Source of the DNA: Herbaspirillum sp. ST 5-3
GTDB taxonomy: Bacteria; Pseudomonadota; Gammaproteobacteria; Burkholderiales; Burkholderiaceae_D
Length of the DNA: 64,000 nucleotides
Reading direction: 5' to 3'
Assembly (NCBI RefSeq): GCF_004804275.1
Contig: NZ_STGI01000001.1
Location: 310,001-374,000, forward strand
A program made the translations under genes and the position numbers. The notes below the pieces were generated by a model that did no database searches, had not been told where the DNA came from, and saw only the letters and a program-made list of their open reading frames with translations. Position 1 is the stretch's first letter; every line of letters begins with the position of its first letter. This document shows, one piece after another, positions 8,411-17,049 of this stretch.

Positions 8411-9607
8411 ATGCGCAAACACGACTTCGCCATTCGCCATCCCCTGCTGACGGCCCTGGCCTTGTCGATGGGCGCGGCCATCTCGCTCGGCCTGACGCGC
8501 TTTTCCTACGCACTGCTCCTGCCGCCGATGCGCGCCGACCTCGGCTGGTCGTATTTGCTGGCCGGGGCGATGAATACCGCCAATGCCTTCGGCTATTTCG
8601 TCGGCGCCTTGATCACGCCGATGCTGATGCGCCGCTGGGGAGCGCAAACCGCCCTGATCGGCGGCGCTGTGCTGGCCAGCGTGTTCATGGCCCTGTCCGG
8701 CTTCGTGACGGACGCCGACATGCTGTTGCTGCAGCGAGTGCTGGCCGGTATTGCCAGCGCATTCATCTTCATCGCCGGAGGCGTGCTGGCAGCGCGCCTG
8801 GCCGCATTGCATGTGGAACGGGCCGGCTTTCTGATCGGTTTGTACTATGGCGGCACCGGATTCGGCATCAGCTTGTCGGCCCTGCTCGTCCCCGCCGTCC
8901 TGAGCGCCGCCGCGGCAAGAGAGGCGGTGCATGCCTGGCAATGGGCATGGCTGGCGCTGGGCGGCGTTTGCTTTCTGATGACCTTGCTGATGGCGCAGCC
9001 GGCGCACCACATCGAGGGCAAGCCGGCCGCAAGCGGCGGCCACAGCCATTTCCGCATTCGCTCGTTCGCCTTCGGGCTGGCCGGCTATTTCATGTTCGGC
9101 GTCGGCTATATCGGCTACATGACTTTCGTCATCGCGCTGCTGAAGGAACAGGGCATGTCCGCACCGGCGATCACGGCCTTCTATGCCCTGCTGGGGCTGG
9201 CGGTGGTGGCCTCCTCGCGCATCTGGGCCCACATGCTGGACCGCTTCAAGGGCGGACAGTCACTGGCGATCCTGAACGCTCTGCTGGGCGTGGCGACCTT
9301 GCTGCCGGTACTGAGCAGCGCACCGCTGGCCGTGTTCATCTCGGGAACGCTGTTCGGTGCGGTGTTCCTGTCGGTGGTGGCGTCCACCACGGCGCTGGTG
9401 CGCCACAATCTGCCTTCCGAGGCGTGGTCGACCGGCATCAGCGGATTCACGACGGTGTTTGCGTTCGGGCAGATCGCAGGCCCGACGGTGGTCGGCTGGA
9501 TCTCGGATACGGCGGGAGGTTTGCAGCGCGGCCTGGTGTTTTCCGCGGTCGCCTTGTTTGTCGGTGCCGCGCTGGCGACAAGGCAGCGTGCGCTGGCACG
9601 CGACTGA
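8411..9607 (+). CDS. YbfB/YjiJ-family MFS transporter
   Basis: A 398-residue, 12-helix major facilitator protein. The N-terminal stretch SLGLTRFSYALLLPPMR is typical of the YbfB/YjiJ group, for which no substrate is well established. It begins 4 bp after the EamA gene and ends directly against the convergent pabBC gene (its last base is at 9607, pabBC ends at 9608), so there is no room for an intergenic terminator. Confidence 0.87.
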   Translation: MRKHDFAIRHPLLTALALSMGAAISLGLTRFSYALLLPPMRADLGWSYLLAGAMNTANAFGYFVGALITPMLMRRWGAQTALIGGAVLASVFMALSGFVTDADMLLLQRVLAGIASAFIFIAGGVLAARLAALHVERAGFLIGLYYGGTGFGISLSALLVPAVLSAAAAREAVHAWQWAWLALGGVCFLMTLLMAQPAHHIEGKPAASGGHSHFRIRSFAFGLAGYFMFGVGYIGYMTFVIALLKEQGMSAPAITAFYALLGLAVVASSRIWAHMLDRFKGGQSLAILNALLGVATLLPVLSSAPLAVFISGTLFGAVFLSVVASTTALVRHNLPSEAWSTGISGFTTVFAFGQIAGPTVVGWISDTAGGLQRGLVFSAVALFVGAALATRQRALARD

Positions 9608-11458
9608 TCAGCGTTCTGCAGCGTCCCACACGATCTGCGCTGGCAGAGCGCCGCGCAGCGCATTGCAGACCGCGACTTCCTCCGCGCTGCGCAAGTCCTC
9701 CACGGTCAGGCACCGCTCCTCGGCATTCCATGCGGGATCGGCGAGCAGGATCGAACGCATCACGCCGGGCAGCAATCCTGACGCCAGCGGTGGCGTGAGC
9801 CAGCGACCGTCGATCTTGATGAACACATTGCTGCGCCCTCCTTCGGTCAATTCGCCGCGCTCATTGCAGAACAGCATGTCGAATGCACCCTGCGCTTCGG
9901 CCGCACGCCATGCCGCGTCATACTTTTCTCGTACCGTGGTCTTGTGGCGCAGGAACAAGTCCTCGGACGCGGTTGCGCTGGCCGCGAGCAGGATCTTGAC
10001 CGGAGTCGCCAGCGGCGCCAGCGGCCCGGTCTGAATCACGCAGCTTCCATCCTGTCTCAATGCCAGCCGCATGCGGAATGCATCGTCGAATGGCAGCATG
10101 TCGCAGGACTGGCGCACCTTGTCCCGGATCGCTTGCTCGTCAAAGTTGAAACTGAAATACGCGGCCGACGCGCGCAAGCGTTTCAAGTGCAGATCGAGAT
10201 GGCGGGCGCCTTCGCTTCGGCTTGCGCACATCGTTTCGAGCAGTTCAAAGTCATTCGGCAGTCCGGTCAGGAAGCGGGCCTTCAGTCTGCACTCGGCGAA
10301 TTCATCGGCGGCGACGCTGTCATGCACGATGCCCGCACCGACACCCATCTCGCCCTTGCGCATGCCGCCTTGGGGTGCTTGCAGTGCCAGCGTCCGTATC
10401 GGCACCGACAGGCAGAAATCGCCGAGACTGCGGCCTTCCTGCGGCGCTTCGAACCAGCCGATCGCACCGGTGTAAATGCCGCGCGCTTCCGGTTCCAGTT
10501 CGCGGATGATTTGCATCGTACGGCGCTTGGGCGCACCGGTAATCGAACCGCAGGGGTACAGCGCGGCAAACACGTCTGTCAGGGAAACATCGTCGCGCAC
10601 CCGGGCCTGCACCGTGGATGTCATCTGCAGCACGCTGCTGTAGCGATCAACGCTGAACAGCCTGGGCACATGCACTGAGCCGAAGCGTGCGATGCGGCCA
10701 AGGTCATTGCGCAGCAAATCGACGATCATCAGATTCTCGGCGCGGTTCTTCGTGTCGGCGGCAAGCGCTGCCGCACGTTCCGCGTCGCTCTGCGCGTCGC
10801 CGCTGGCGGCAGCCGTGCCTTTCATGGGACGCGCGGTCATCACGCCTTGCGCATGCTGGATAAACAGCTCGGGCGACAAGGACAGTACAGCCCGTCCGTC
10901 CGGCAGCACAATCATTGCCCCGTACGGCACACGCTGGCGCTCGCGCAACCGGCGATACAAGGCAATCGGACTGCCGTAGGCGTCGAAACGCAGGCGGTAG
11001 GTGTAATTGATCTGGTAGGTATCGCCGGCTTCGATATAGCCATGAATGCGTTCGATTGCCGTTGCGAATTCCTGTTCGCTGACATTGGCCGACACGTCAG
11101 CAATGCCCGCGCGCGGTGCGTCGTGCGTGCGCTCGGCGAGCCATGCTTCCACCTGCGCCGATGACAATCGTTCGCAGCGCTCGAACAGGAGAATCTGCGC
11201 CAGCGGCGGCATGTCCGCATGCGGCGCAATGCCATGCAGCTCCGCCCCAAGCTCGTACGCAAACAGGCCGACGGCATGCCGCCCCTGCCGCAATGCATCC
11301 TGCATGGCCTGCAGCAAGTCGGGCAGCTCCGTGGCGCTGCGGCAGCTCAGGCTGCCGACATAGCCGCTGTGCAGGCGCGAGCGCGGATCGGAGGCGCTGG
11401 CGTCGCAGTCGTCGAGCAGCGCGAAGCAGTCGGCAGAAGGATGGAAGGAGGAATCCAA
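9608..11458 (-). CDS. pabBC: Fused aminodeoxychorismate synthase component I / aminodeoxychorismate lyase
   Basis: A 616-residue fusion. Residues about 1-380 are a short PabB (chorismate-binding) domain with TYQINYTYR, RPMKGT and ITGAPKRRTMQII. Residues about 390-616 resemble PabC, a fold-type IV PLP enzyme, with LRHKTTVREKYD (likely PLP lysine) and ELTEGGRSNVF. Together with a PabA glutaminase encoded elsewhere it should make p-aminobenzoate for folate. This PabB-PabC fusion occurs in many betaproteobacteria, so it is not an assembly artefact. Confidence 0.92.
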   Translation of the reverse strand: MDSSFHPSADCFALLDDCDASASDPRSRLHSGYVGSLSCRSATELPDLLQAMQDALRQGRHAVGLFAYELGAELHGIAPHADMPPLAQILLFERCERLSSAQVEAWLAERTHDAPRAGIADVSANVSEQEFATAIERIHGYIEAGDTYQINYTYRLRFDAYGSPIALYRRLRERQRVPYGAMIVLPDGRAVLSLSPELFIQHAQGVMTARPMKGTAAASGDAQSDAERAAALAADTKNRAENLMIVDLLRNDLGRIARFGSVHVPRLFSVDRYSSVLQMTSTVQARVRDDVSLTDVFAALYPCGSITGAPKRRTMQIIRELEPEARGIYTGAIGWFEAPQEGRSLGDFCLSVPIRTLALQAPQGGMRKGEMGVGAGIVHDSVAADEFAECRLKARFLTGLPNDFELLETMCASRSEGARHLDLHLKRLRASAAYFSFNFDEQAIRDKVRQSCDMLPFDDAFRMRLALRQDGSCVIQTGPLAPLATPVKILLAASATASEDLFLRHKTTVREKYDAAWRAAEAQGAFDMLFCNERGELTEGGRSNVFIKIDGRWLTPPLASGLLPGVMRSILLADPAWNAEERCLTVEDLRSAEEVAVCNALRGALPAQIVWDAAER

Positions 11459-11559
11459 GACGGTATCAGGCAGTCGGAAAGCGGTCGCACGGCCGCGAAT
11501 TCAAATCAGGGAGCGCGAAAACCGGTATTGTAAGCCAATGGCACCCTGCGCTCGATTCC

Positions 11560-12450
11560 TCAGCTGCCGCGTTTCGACAGGTAAATGCCCCACAACAACA
11601 AGGCGCCGCCGGCCATCTGAATCGGCCCGATCGCTTCCTGAAAAATGATCCATGCCGCAACAGCCGCCGTCAGAGGCTGTATCAGCAAGCTCACCGAGGA
11701 CAGTGAAGCCGGCAGATGCGCCGATGCGTAGGCGATCACGGTTTGTCCGCCGATCTGTGCAACCAGGGCCAAGGCCAGCAAGGGCAGCCAACCCGTCATC
11801 TCGGCAGGCCAGAAATTGCCCGGCGCCGTCAGTGCGAACGGCAACAGGGCGAGCCCGGTCACCGTGGTGCTCCACGCCATCAGGCGCGCGGTCGAATACG
11901 CGTTGCGCGCGTCTTTGACGACGAGCTGATAGGCCGCATAGAAGATCGCGCTCGCCAATCCCAGGGTATCGCCCAGCAGCTTGTGCCCGCCGCCGTGCGC
12001 ACTGTCTGGTGCATTTGCCCCGACCAGCATCACCGCGCCGACCAGTGCGATCACCATGCCGACCACAAAAATGCGCGCGAACCGCACACGATGGGCGATC
12101 CACATCCACAGCGCGATGAAGATCGGCGCGAAGTTCGACAGCAGGGTCGCGTTTGCGACGGTGGTGTAGTGCAGCGACAGATGCCAGACGCCCATGTCGC
12201 CGGCGAAATAGATCCCGGCCAGCACCAGAGCCTTGGTGAAGTCAGTCCGCTTTTTCGCCGCCTCATCCTGACGACGCACGGCCAGCGCCCACATCCACAG
12301 GAACGGCGCCGCAAGCGCCATGCGCCAGAACGCCGATGCGAGAGGATTGACATCGGACAGGCGCATCAGGATGCCGGCGAAGCCGATCGCCATGCCACCC
12401 AATAGCAGCGCAGCAAACGCAAATGCGGGGAAGCTCTTGTTCGAGGTCAT
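11560..12450 (-). CDS. EamA/DMT-family transporter
   Basis: A 296-residue inner-membrane protein with two EamA repeats and about ten helices, starting MTSNKSFPAFAFAALLLGG. The motif NPLASAFWRMALAAPFLW fits the drug/metabolite exporter superfamily; substrate unknown. The frame extends 18 codons upstream, but the hydrophobic first helix and the family length support the ATG at 12450. It lies upstream of pabBC on the same strand with a 101-bp gap. It is the second of three EamA-type exporters in the window and not obviously a recent duplicate of the others. Confidence 0.87.
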   Translation of the reverse strand: MTSNKSFPAFAFAALLLGGMAIGFAGILMRLSDVNPLASAFWRMALAAPFLWMWALAVRRQDEAAKKRTDFTKALVLAGIYFAGDMGVWHLSLHYTTVANATLLSNFAPIFIALWMWIAHRVRFARIFVVGMVIALVGAVMLVGANAPDSAHGGGHKLLGDTLGLASAIFYAAYQLVVKDARNAYSTARLMAWSTTVTGLALLPFALTAPGNFWPAEMTGWLPLLALALVAQIGGQTVIAYASAHLPASLSSVSLLIQPLTAAVAAWIIFQEAIGPIQMAGGALLLWGIYLSKRGS

Positions 12451-12655
12451 GTGCCGATGTCGGAAGCGCAAAGACTGAGAGTGTACTGAGCTTTGGCGTT
12501 CCACGCAGGACGCGATCGGCAGTCATGGCTCGGTCGCAGTAGACAAGGCAATCCGGAATGGCGCGACTCCGAACAAAAGAAATTTTATGAAGGGTCGCGC
12601 CGCACCAATCGGTCTCGATCAGTGCAACAAACAAAGCAAATTCGGATCAGGGAGT

Positions 12656-12684
12656 CAAAAAACGTCGATACTTTTTCGTCGACT
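12656..12684 (-). terminator. Weak candidate terminator after slmA
   Basis: Read on the minus strand just after the slmA stop, a 5-bp GTCGA/TCGAC stem with an A-rich loop is followed by G and six T. The stem is short, so efficiency is doubtful. Confidence 0.4.
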
Positions 12685-12689
12685 TCTCA

Positions 12690-13265
12690 TCAACCCAGCA
12701 GCATGCCGATTTGCGCCTGTGCGTTTTCCACCGCGCTCTGTTTGAAGCCGCTCTTGGCAAAACGGTGCCAGCGGCCGACCACCAGGCTGGTGATCAGATT
12801 GGCGCGCACCGCAACGTCCTCTTCACGCGCCTGGCCCTGCGTGACTGCAATGCGCAGCGACTGCTTGATCGCCAGCTCGACGCGTTCGATGAACTGGTTC
12901 ATGCGTACCTGCAGACGTTCGTCTTCATTGACCAGTGCATCGCCGATCAGCACCCGTGTCATGCCCGGATTGCGTTCGGCGAAATTGAGCAGCATGCCGA
13001 TGATCGCCTGCACCTGGGACAAGCCGTTTTCCTGTTGTTCGCTGATCTGGTTGATGAGACCGAACACGGTCGATTCGATGAATTCGATCAGCCCCTCGAA
13101 CATCTGCGCCTTGCTGGCGAAATGCCGGTACAGCGCTGCTTCCGACACGTCCAGTTTCGCCGCCAACGCTGCGGTGGTGATCTTTTCTCCCTTTGGCTGT
13201 TCCAGCATGCCTGCCAGCGTTTGGAGGATTTGCAGCTTGCGTTCGCCCGGTTTGGTAGTTGCCAT
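12690..13265 (-). CDS. slmA: Nucleoid occlusion factor SlmA (TetR family)
   Basis: A 191-residue TetR-type DNA-binding protein. The N-terminal helix-turn-helix (about residues 10-60; AALAAKLDVSEAALYRHFAS) and the remainder match SlmA, which binds sites across the chromosome and inhibits FtsZ assembly over the nucleoid. The ATG at 13265 gives the conserved MATTKPGERK start; an in-frame ATG seven codons upstream is less likely. The HAD nucleotidase gene lies upstream on the same strand (25-bp gap), the normal pairing in Burkholderiales. Confidence 0.88.
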   Translation of the reverse strand: MATTKPGERKLQILQTLAGMLEQPKGEKITTAALAAKLDVSEAALYRHFASKAQMFEGLIEFIESTVFGLINQISEQQENGLSQVQAIIGMLLNFAERNPGMTRVLIGDALVNEDERLQVRMNQFIERVELAIKQSLRIAVTQGQAREEDVAVRANLITSLVVGRWHRFAKSGFKQSAVENAQAQIGMLLG

Positions 13266-13290
13266 GATAGTAGTAGGTGTAAGCAATCCG

Positions 13291-14013
13291 TTATAGCCGA
13301 TGAAGCATTGCCGGTAGTTTCATTACTGATTTTACTTTGACATCGACGTAAAAGGGGCGCTTTGTGAAAGCGGGATGCGGCAGGTTTCCCGCAGCCTGGC
13401 GCAGATTCGGATTGGTCGCGAGATACTGCGTGACCCAGGCGGTGCGCATGCCCAGCGCTTTCGCGGCTTTCAGGGTATCGGCAGTGTCTTCTACCAGTAC
13501 ACACTGGCGCGGCATCGCACGCTCCCTGGCCATCAGCTTGCGCAGCAGGAGCCTGGAGGGCTTGGGCCGCAACTGGCGGTGCACCATCATCGATTCGATG
13601 GCGATGTGCTTGGCAAAATGCCGATGCAATCCGAGATGACGCATCACCTCCTGCGAATAGCGGCGCGGGCCGTTGGTCAGCAGGATCTTGCGCCCGGGCA
13701 GGCGCTTGAGCAGGCGCGCCAGGCCGCGTTCGGCGCGAATCATCTCGGCGAGATTGTCGAACTGGTGCGCTTCACGGAGAAAGTCCTCCATGCGCACATT
13801 GTGATGCTTGATCATGCCGATCAAGGTGGCACCGTAACGCTTCCAGTACGCCAGCCGCGCGGCGTTCACGGTGTCGGCATCGGCGAGCGTTTCGCCGTCG
13901 CCCAGCACCTTTGCCATAAATGCATTCATGTTCGCGTTAATCGCCGGGAAAATCGCATGCGATGCATTGTGCAAGGTGTTGTCGAGATCGAACAACCAAA
14001 TCGGCTTGGGCAT
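13291..14013 (-). CDS. HAD-family pyrimidine 5'-nucleotidase
   Basis: A 240-residue haloacid dehalogenase-type phosphatase. Motif I is FDLDNTLHN (D9, D11), motif II is LLTNGP, and motif III/IV is LRPKPS with LVEDTADTLKAAKALGMRT. It matches the Sdt1/PYR-type pyrimidine 5'-nucleotidases that dephosphorylate UMP/CMP and related nucleotides in the cytosol. It probably forms a two-gene unit with slmA. In many relatives argB precedes it directly; here a TraB/GumN gene on the opposite strand separates the two. Confidence 0.88.
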   Translation of the reverse strand: MPKPIWLFDLDNTLHNASHAIFPAINANMNAFMAKVLGDGETLADADTVNAARLAYWKRYGATLIGMIKHHNVRMEDFLREAHQFDNLAEMIRAERGLARLLKRLPGRKILLTNGPRRYSQEVMRHLGLHRHFAKHIAIESMMVHRQLRPKPSRLLLRKLMARERAMPRQCVLVEDTADTLKAAKALGMRTAWVTQYLATNPNLRQAAGNLPHPAFTKRPFYVDVKVKSVMKLPAMLHRL

Positions 14014-14060
14014 CTGATAGAGTCATTTCAAAGCCGGTCGCAACAGGCTCAGGGAGAATC

Positions 14061-14993
14061 ATGAAGAGCGGGATTGTTTTTTTGTTAAGCGCGTTGATCG
14101 GTCTTTTTTTCCCGTTCGCGCATGCCGAGAATAATGCAGCAGCCGGCGCTACAGCACAAGCAGCCACTCCTCCGCAGCGCGGTATGCTGTATCGAATCCG
14201 CCACCACAACAACACGGCTTACCTGTTCGGCACCATTCACGTCGGCCTGCCCAGCTTCTTCCCGCTTGAACCGCAAGTCACCCGTGCGCTGACGAGTTCA
14301 AGCAAACTCGTATTGGAACTCGATGTCCGTGATGATGCGCCATTTCAGGCCGCCTTGCAGAAGCATGGCGTCTACGCCGGCGGCGACACGATCGAACATC
14401 ATCTGTCGCCGGACAGCGTGGCACAGCTTCGAGGCACGCTGAAAAAGTTCGGACTCCCGTTTGAAAACATCCGTCACATGAAGCCCTGGATCGTGGCCAA
14501 TCTCCTGATCGGCATCGACCTCGAGCGCAACGGCTATCGGCGCAGCGACGGCATTGAAATGTTCCTGCTGTCCCTCGTCGACAAGCAGGCCAAGGCGGTG
14601 CAGGAACTGGAATCGGCGGAATATCAGATGTCGCTGTTCGACGACATGACGGATGCGATGCAGGAGCAATACCTGCGCGAGAACCTGGCAGAACTCAGCG
14701 ATGGCCAGGCCTTGAAGCGCGCACAAGCCCTGATCGACGCCTGGGCCAATGCCAACGGCAAGGCGCTGGATGACATCGTGCGTGATCTGCCGAATGAAAA
14801 GACGGCTTCATCGGAATTCATGCGCCAAGTCTTGCTCGGCAAGCGCAACCCCGAAATGGCGAACAAGATCGAGGCACTGCTGAAGAACGACAAGACGATT
14901 TTTGTCGGTATCGGCCTGCTGCATCTGGTGGGAGAGCAGGGACTGCCGAATCTGCTGCGCGCGCGGGGATATGAAGTGGAAAAGCTGTACTGA
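14061..14993 (+). CDS. TraB/GumN-family exported protein
   Basis: A 310-residue protein with a clear signal peptide (about 1-23, cleavage likely after FAHA) and a TraB/GumN domain. YLFGTIHVG is the first GxxH motif and FVGIGLLHLVG the C-terminal one. These motifs are shared with Tiki-type metalloproteases, so a periplasmic zinc or manganese hydrolase is plausible but unproven. AGGGAGA precedes the ATG at 14061. It lies between the leftward nucleotidase gene and the leftward argB gene. Confidence 0.86.
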   Translation: MKSGIVFLLSALIGLFFPFAHAENNAAAGATAQAATPPQRGMLYRIRHHNNTAYLFGTIHVGLPSFFPLEPQVTRALTSSSKLVLELDVRDDAPFQAALQKHGVYAGGDTIEHHLSPDSVAQLRGTLKKFGLPFENIRHMKPWIVANLLIGIDLERNGYRRSDGIEMFLLSLVDKQAKAVQELESAEYQMSLFDDMTDAMQEQYLRENLAELSDGQALKRAQALIDAWANANGKALDDIVRDLPNEKTASSEFMRQVLLGKRNPEMANKIEALLKNDKTIFVGIGLLHLVGEQGLPNLLRARGYEVEKLY

Positions 14994-15003
14994 AACAAAA
15001 GCA

Positions 15004-15048
15004 GGCGGCCCGCCGGTGTCAGTGTCGGCGAGCCTGCGCGGGAATGAC
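15004..15048. repeat. Intergenic GC-rich palindromic repeat fragment
   Basis: Between the convergent TraB and argB genes, GGCGGCCCGCCGG and TCGGCGAGCC can fold. The last 17 bases (15032-15048), read on the minus strand, are GTCATTCCCGCGCAGGC. From memory this resembles the core of a dispersed repeat common in Betaproteobacteria and Neisseria. It may act as a bidirectional terminator. Only one partial copy was noticed. Confidence 0.45.
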
Positions 15049-15059
15049 TGCAACAACAA

Positions 15060-15971
15060 TCAATGCGAGCGGATCATGGTCCCGAACGCCTGCTCCGTCA
15101 GCACCTCGAGCAAGAGCGAATGCTCGATCCGGCCATCGATGATATGCACGGTATTCACCCCAGACTTCGCCGCATCCAGCGCCGACGAAATCTTTGGCAG
15201 CATCCCGCCTGAAATCGTCCCGTCCGCAAACATCTCATCGATCTCGCGCGCCGACAAATCGGTCAGCAGATTACCCTGCTTGTCCATCACGCCGGGAATA
15301 TTGGTCATCATGATCAGCTTCTCCGCCTTCAGGATTTCCGCGATCTTGCCCGCCACCAGATCGGCGTTGATGTTGTACGCCTGCCCGTCCTCGCCAAAGC
15401 CGATCGGCGAAATGATGGGGATGAAGGCATCATCCTGCAGCGCCTTCACGACTGCCGGATTGATGGCATCGATCTCGCCCACAAAGCCGATATCGAGGAA
15501 TTTGCCCGGATTTTCCTTGTCCGGCATCTGCATCTTGCGCGCACGAATCAAGCCGCCGTCCTTGCCGGTCAAACCAACCGCCTGCCCGCCGTAATGATTG
15601 ATCAGCATCACGATATCCTGCTGCACTTCGCCGCCCAGCACCCACTCCACCACTTCCATGGTTTCTTCGTCGGTGATGCGCATGCCCTGAACGAAGGTGC
15701 CCTGCTTGCCGATCTTCTTCAGCGCGCTGTCGATTTGCGGGCCGCCGCCATGCACCACCACCGGATTCATGCCAACCAGTTTCAGCAGGATCACATCGCG
15801 TGCGAAGCCGTGTTTCAGGCGCTCTTCGGTCATCGCATTGCCGCCGTACTTGACGACGATGGTTTTGCCATGGAATTTGCGGATGTACGGCAAGGCTTCG
15901 GCGAGGATTTCCGCCTTGATTTGCGGCGCAACTCCGGTGAGGTCGGTTTGAGAATCGGAGAAATCGGTCAT
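15060..15971 (-). CDS. argB: Acetylglutamate kinase
   Basis: A 303-residue cytosolic kinase that phosphorylates N-acetylglutamate, the second step of arginine synthesis. Characteristic motifs are VVKYGGNAM near the N-terminus, VVHGGGPQI for the phosphate-binding loop, LTGKDGGLI, and [15 protein letters not shown]. The N-terminus is longer than in E. coli, typical of the arginine-sensitive hexameric type, but inhibition cannot be shown here. No other arg genes lie nearby. Confidence 0.96.
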   Translation of the reverse strand: MTDFSDSQTDLTGVAPQIKAEILAEALPYIRKFHGKTIVVKYGGNAMTEERLKHGFARDVILLKLVGMNPVVVHGGGPQIDSALKKIGKQGTFVQGMRITDEETMEVVEWVLGGEVQQDIVMLINHYGGQAVGLTGKDGGLIRARKMQMPDKENPGKFLDIGFVGEIDAINPAVVKALQDDAFIPIISPIGFGEDGQAYNINADLVAGKIAEILKAEKLIMMTNIPGVMDKQGNLLTDLSAREIDEMFADGTISGGMLPKISSALDAAKSGVNTVHIIDGRIEHSLLLEVLTEQAFGTMIRSH

Positions 15972-16092
15972 GGCAAGTCCTGAAAATTGATTTTCGCGAT
16001 TTTACAGGGAAAGCGCGGCGATTTCTCGGCGGCTTTCTTGTATTTCCCCGGCCGATCCGCTAGGCTTTTGCGCAAATGACAATGAGGCGCAT

Positions 16093-16665
16093 ATGACTGC
16101 CAGTTTGCTTCAGGATCTCGAAAGCCTGCGCCCCGCCTTGGTGCGTTTTGCCGCTTTACAGCTTCGCAATGACAGCCTCGCCGAAGATGTGGTCCAGGAT
16201 GCGCTGATCGCCGTCCTGGAGAAGCCGGAGCGTTTCGCCGGCCAGTCCTCCTTGCGCACCTATGTGACCGGCATCCTGAAACACAAGATCGTCGATGTGC
16301 TTCGTGCATCAAAGCGCGAAGTGCCCATCGAAGCCGAAGCAGACCAGTCGGATGCCGAGGTGATCGACGCGCTGTTCAAGCCGGACGGCCATACGGTGGA
16401 TATGCCGCGGCAATGGGGCGATCCGGATGCAACGCTCGAACAAAAGGATTTTTTTCGTGTCCTGGAAATCTGTCTGGAGCGTTTGCCGGCAAAAACCGCG
16501 CGCATCTTCATGATGCGGGAATGGCTGGAACTCGACACCGACGAAATCTGTAAGGAATTGCGGATTTCCACGTCTAATGCCTGGGTCATGCTGTATCGTG
16601 CGCGCGTGCAATTGCGCGAATGCCTTGACCTGAACTGGTTTGGCAAATCAGGGAACGCCACATAA
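16093..16665 (+). CDS. ECF-type RNA polymerase sigma factor
   Basis: A 190-residue sigma70-family protein. Region 2 covers about residues 10-75 (LAEDVVQDALIAVLEKP, SSLRTYVTGILKHKIVDVLR), followed by a long acidic linker, and region 4 covers about 125-180 (LPAKTARIFMMREWLELDTDEI, then the helix-turn-helix SNAWVMLYRARVQLRECL). It overlaps the following zinc-finger gene by one base (TAATG), indicating translational coupling with a probable anti-sigma factor. Its targets and inducing signal are unknown. Similar pairs occur widely in Burkholderiales. Confidence 0.9.
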   Translation: MTASLLQDLESLRPALVRFAALQLRNDSLAEDVVQDALIAVLEKPERFAGQSSLRTYVTGILKHKIVDVLRASKREVPIEAEADQSDAEVIDALFKPDGHTVDMPRQWGDPDATLEQKDFFRVLEICLERLPAKTARIFMMREWLELDTDEICKELRISTSNAWVMLYRARVQLRECLDLNWFGKSGNAT

Positions 16666-16877
16666 TGTCACTCAAGCCCACTTGCAAGGAAGTACACCGT
16701 CTCACCTCCGAGGGCCTCGACCGTCAGCTGTCGTTGCTGGAGCGCACGCGTGTGCGCATGCACTTGCTGGTATGCACCGCTTGCCAGAATTTCACGGCTC
16801 AGATGCAACTGATCCGGCGCGCAATGCGTCAACTGGGCTCTCTCGCCGAAAACGACAATGAACGCGACCGGACGTGA
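16665..16877 (+). CDS. Small zinc-finger protein, probable anti-sigma factor
   Basis: A 70-residue soluble protein with C7, H11 and the cluster H33-xxx-C37-xx-C40, the arrangement of the zinc-binding anti-sigma (ZAS/HC2) domain. There is no transmembrane segment, so it would act in the cytoplasm, unlike most anti-sigma factors that span the membrane. Its start codon overlaps the stop of the sigma gene. Binding to that sigma factor is inferred from the arrangement and the motif, not shown. Confidence 0.8.
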   Translation: MSLKPTCKEVHRLTSEGLDRQLSLLERTRVRMHLLVCTACQNFTAQMQLIRRAMRQLGSLAENDNERDRT

Positions 16878-17049
16878 CCGAAAGGCCGGCAAAACATAAC
16901 ATCATGAATTTGACGCACTGCGGAAAAAATGATGACAGTCGGTGCCTCACACCGAACAAAACGCGACTTCCTGCAAAAAATACGCAATAAAATACGATCC
17001 AAGCCCTTCTAAGATCAGCCTGCATTCAGGCAAGCATGAGGAGGGGAAA

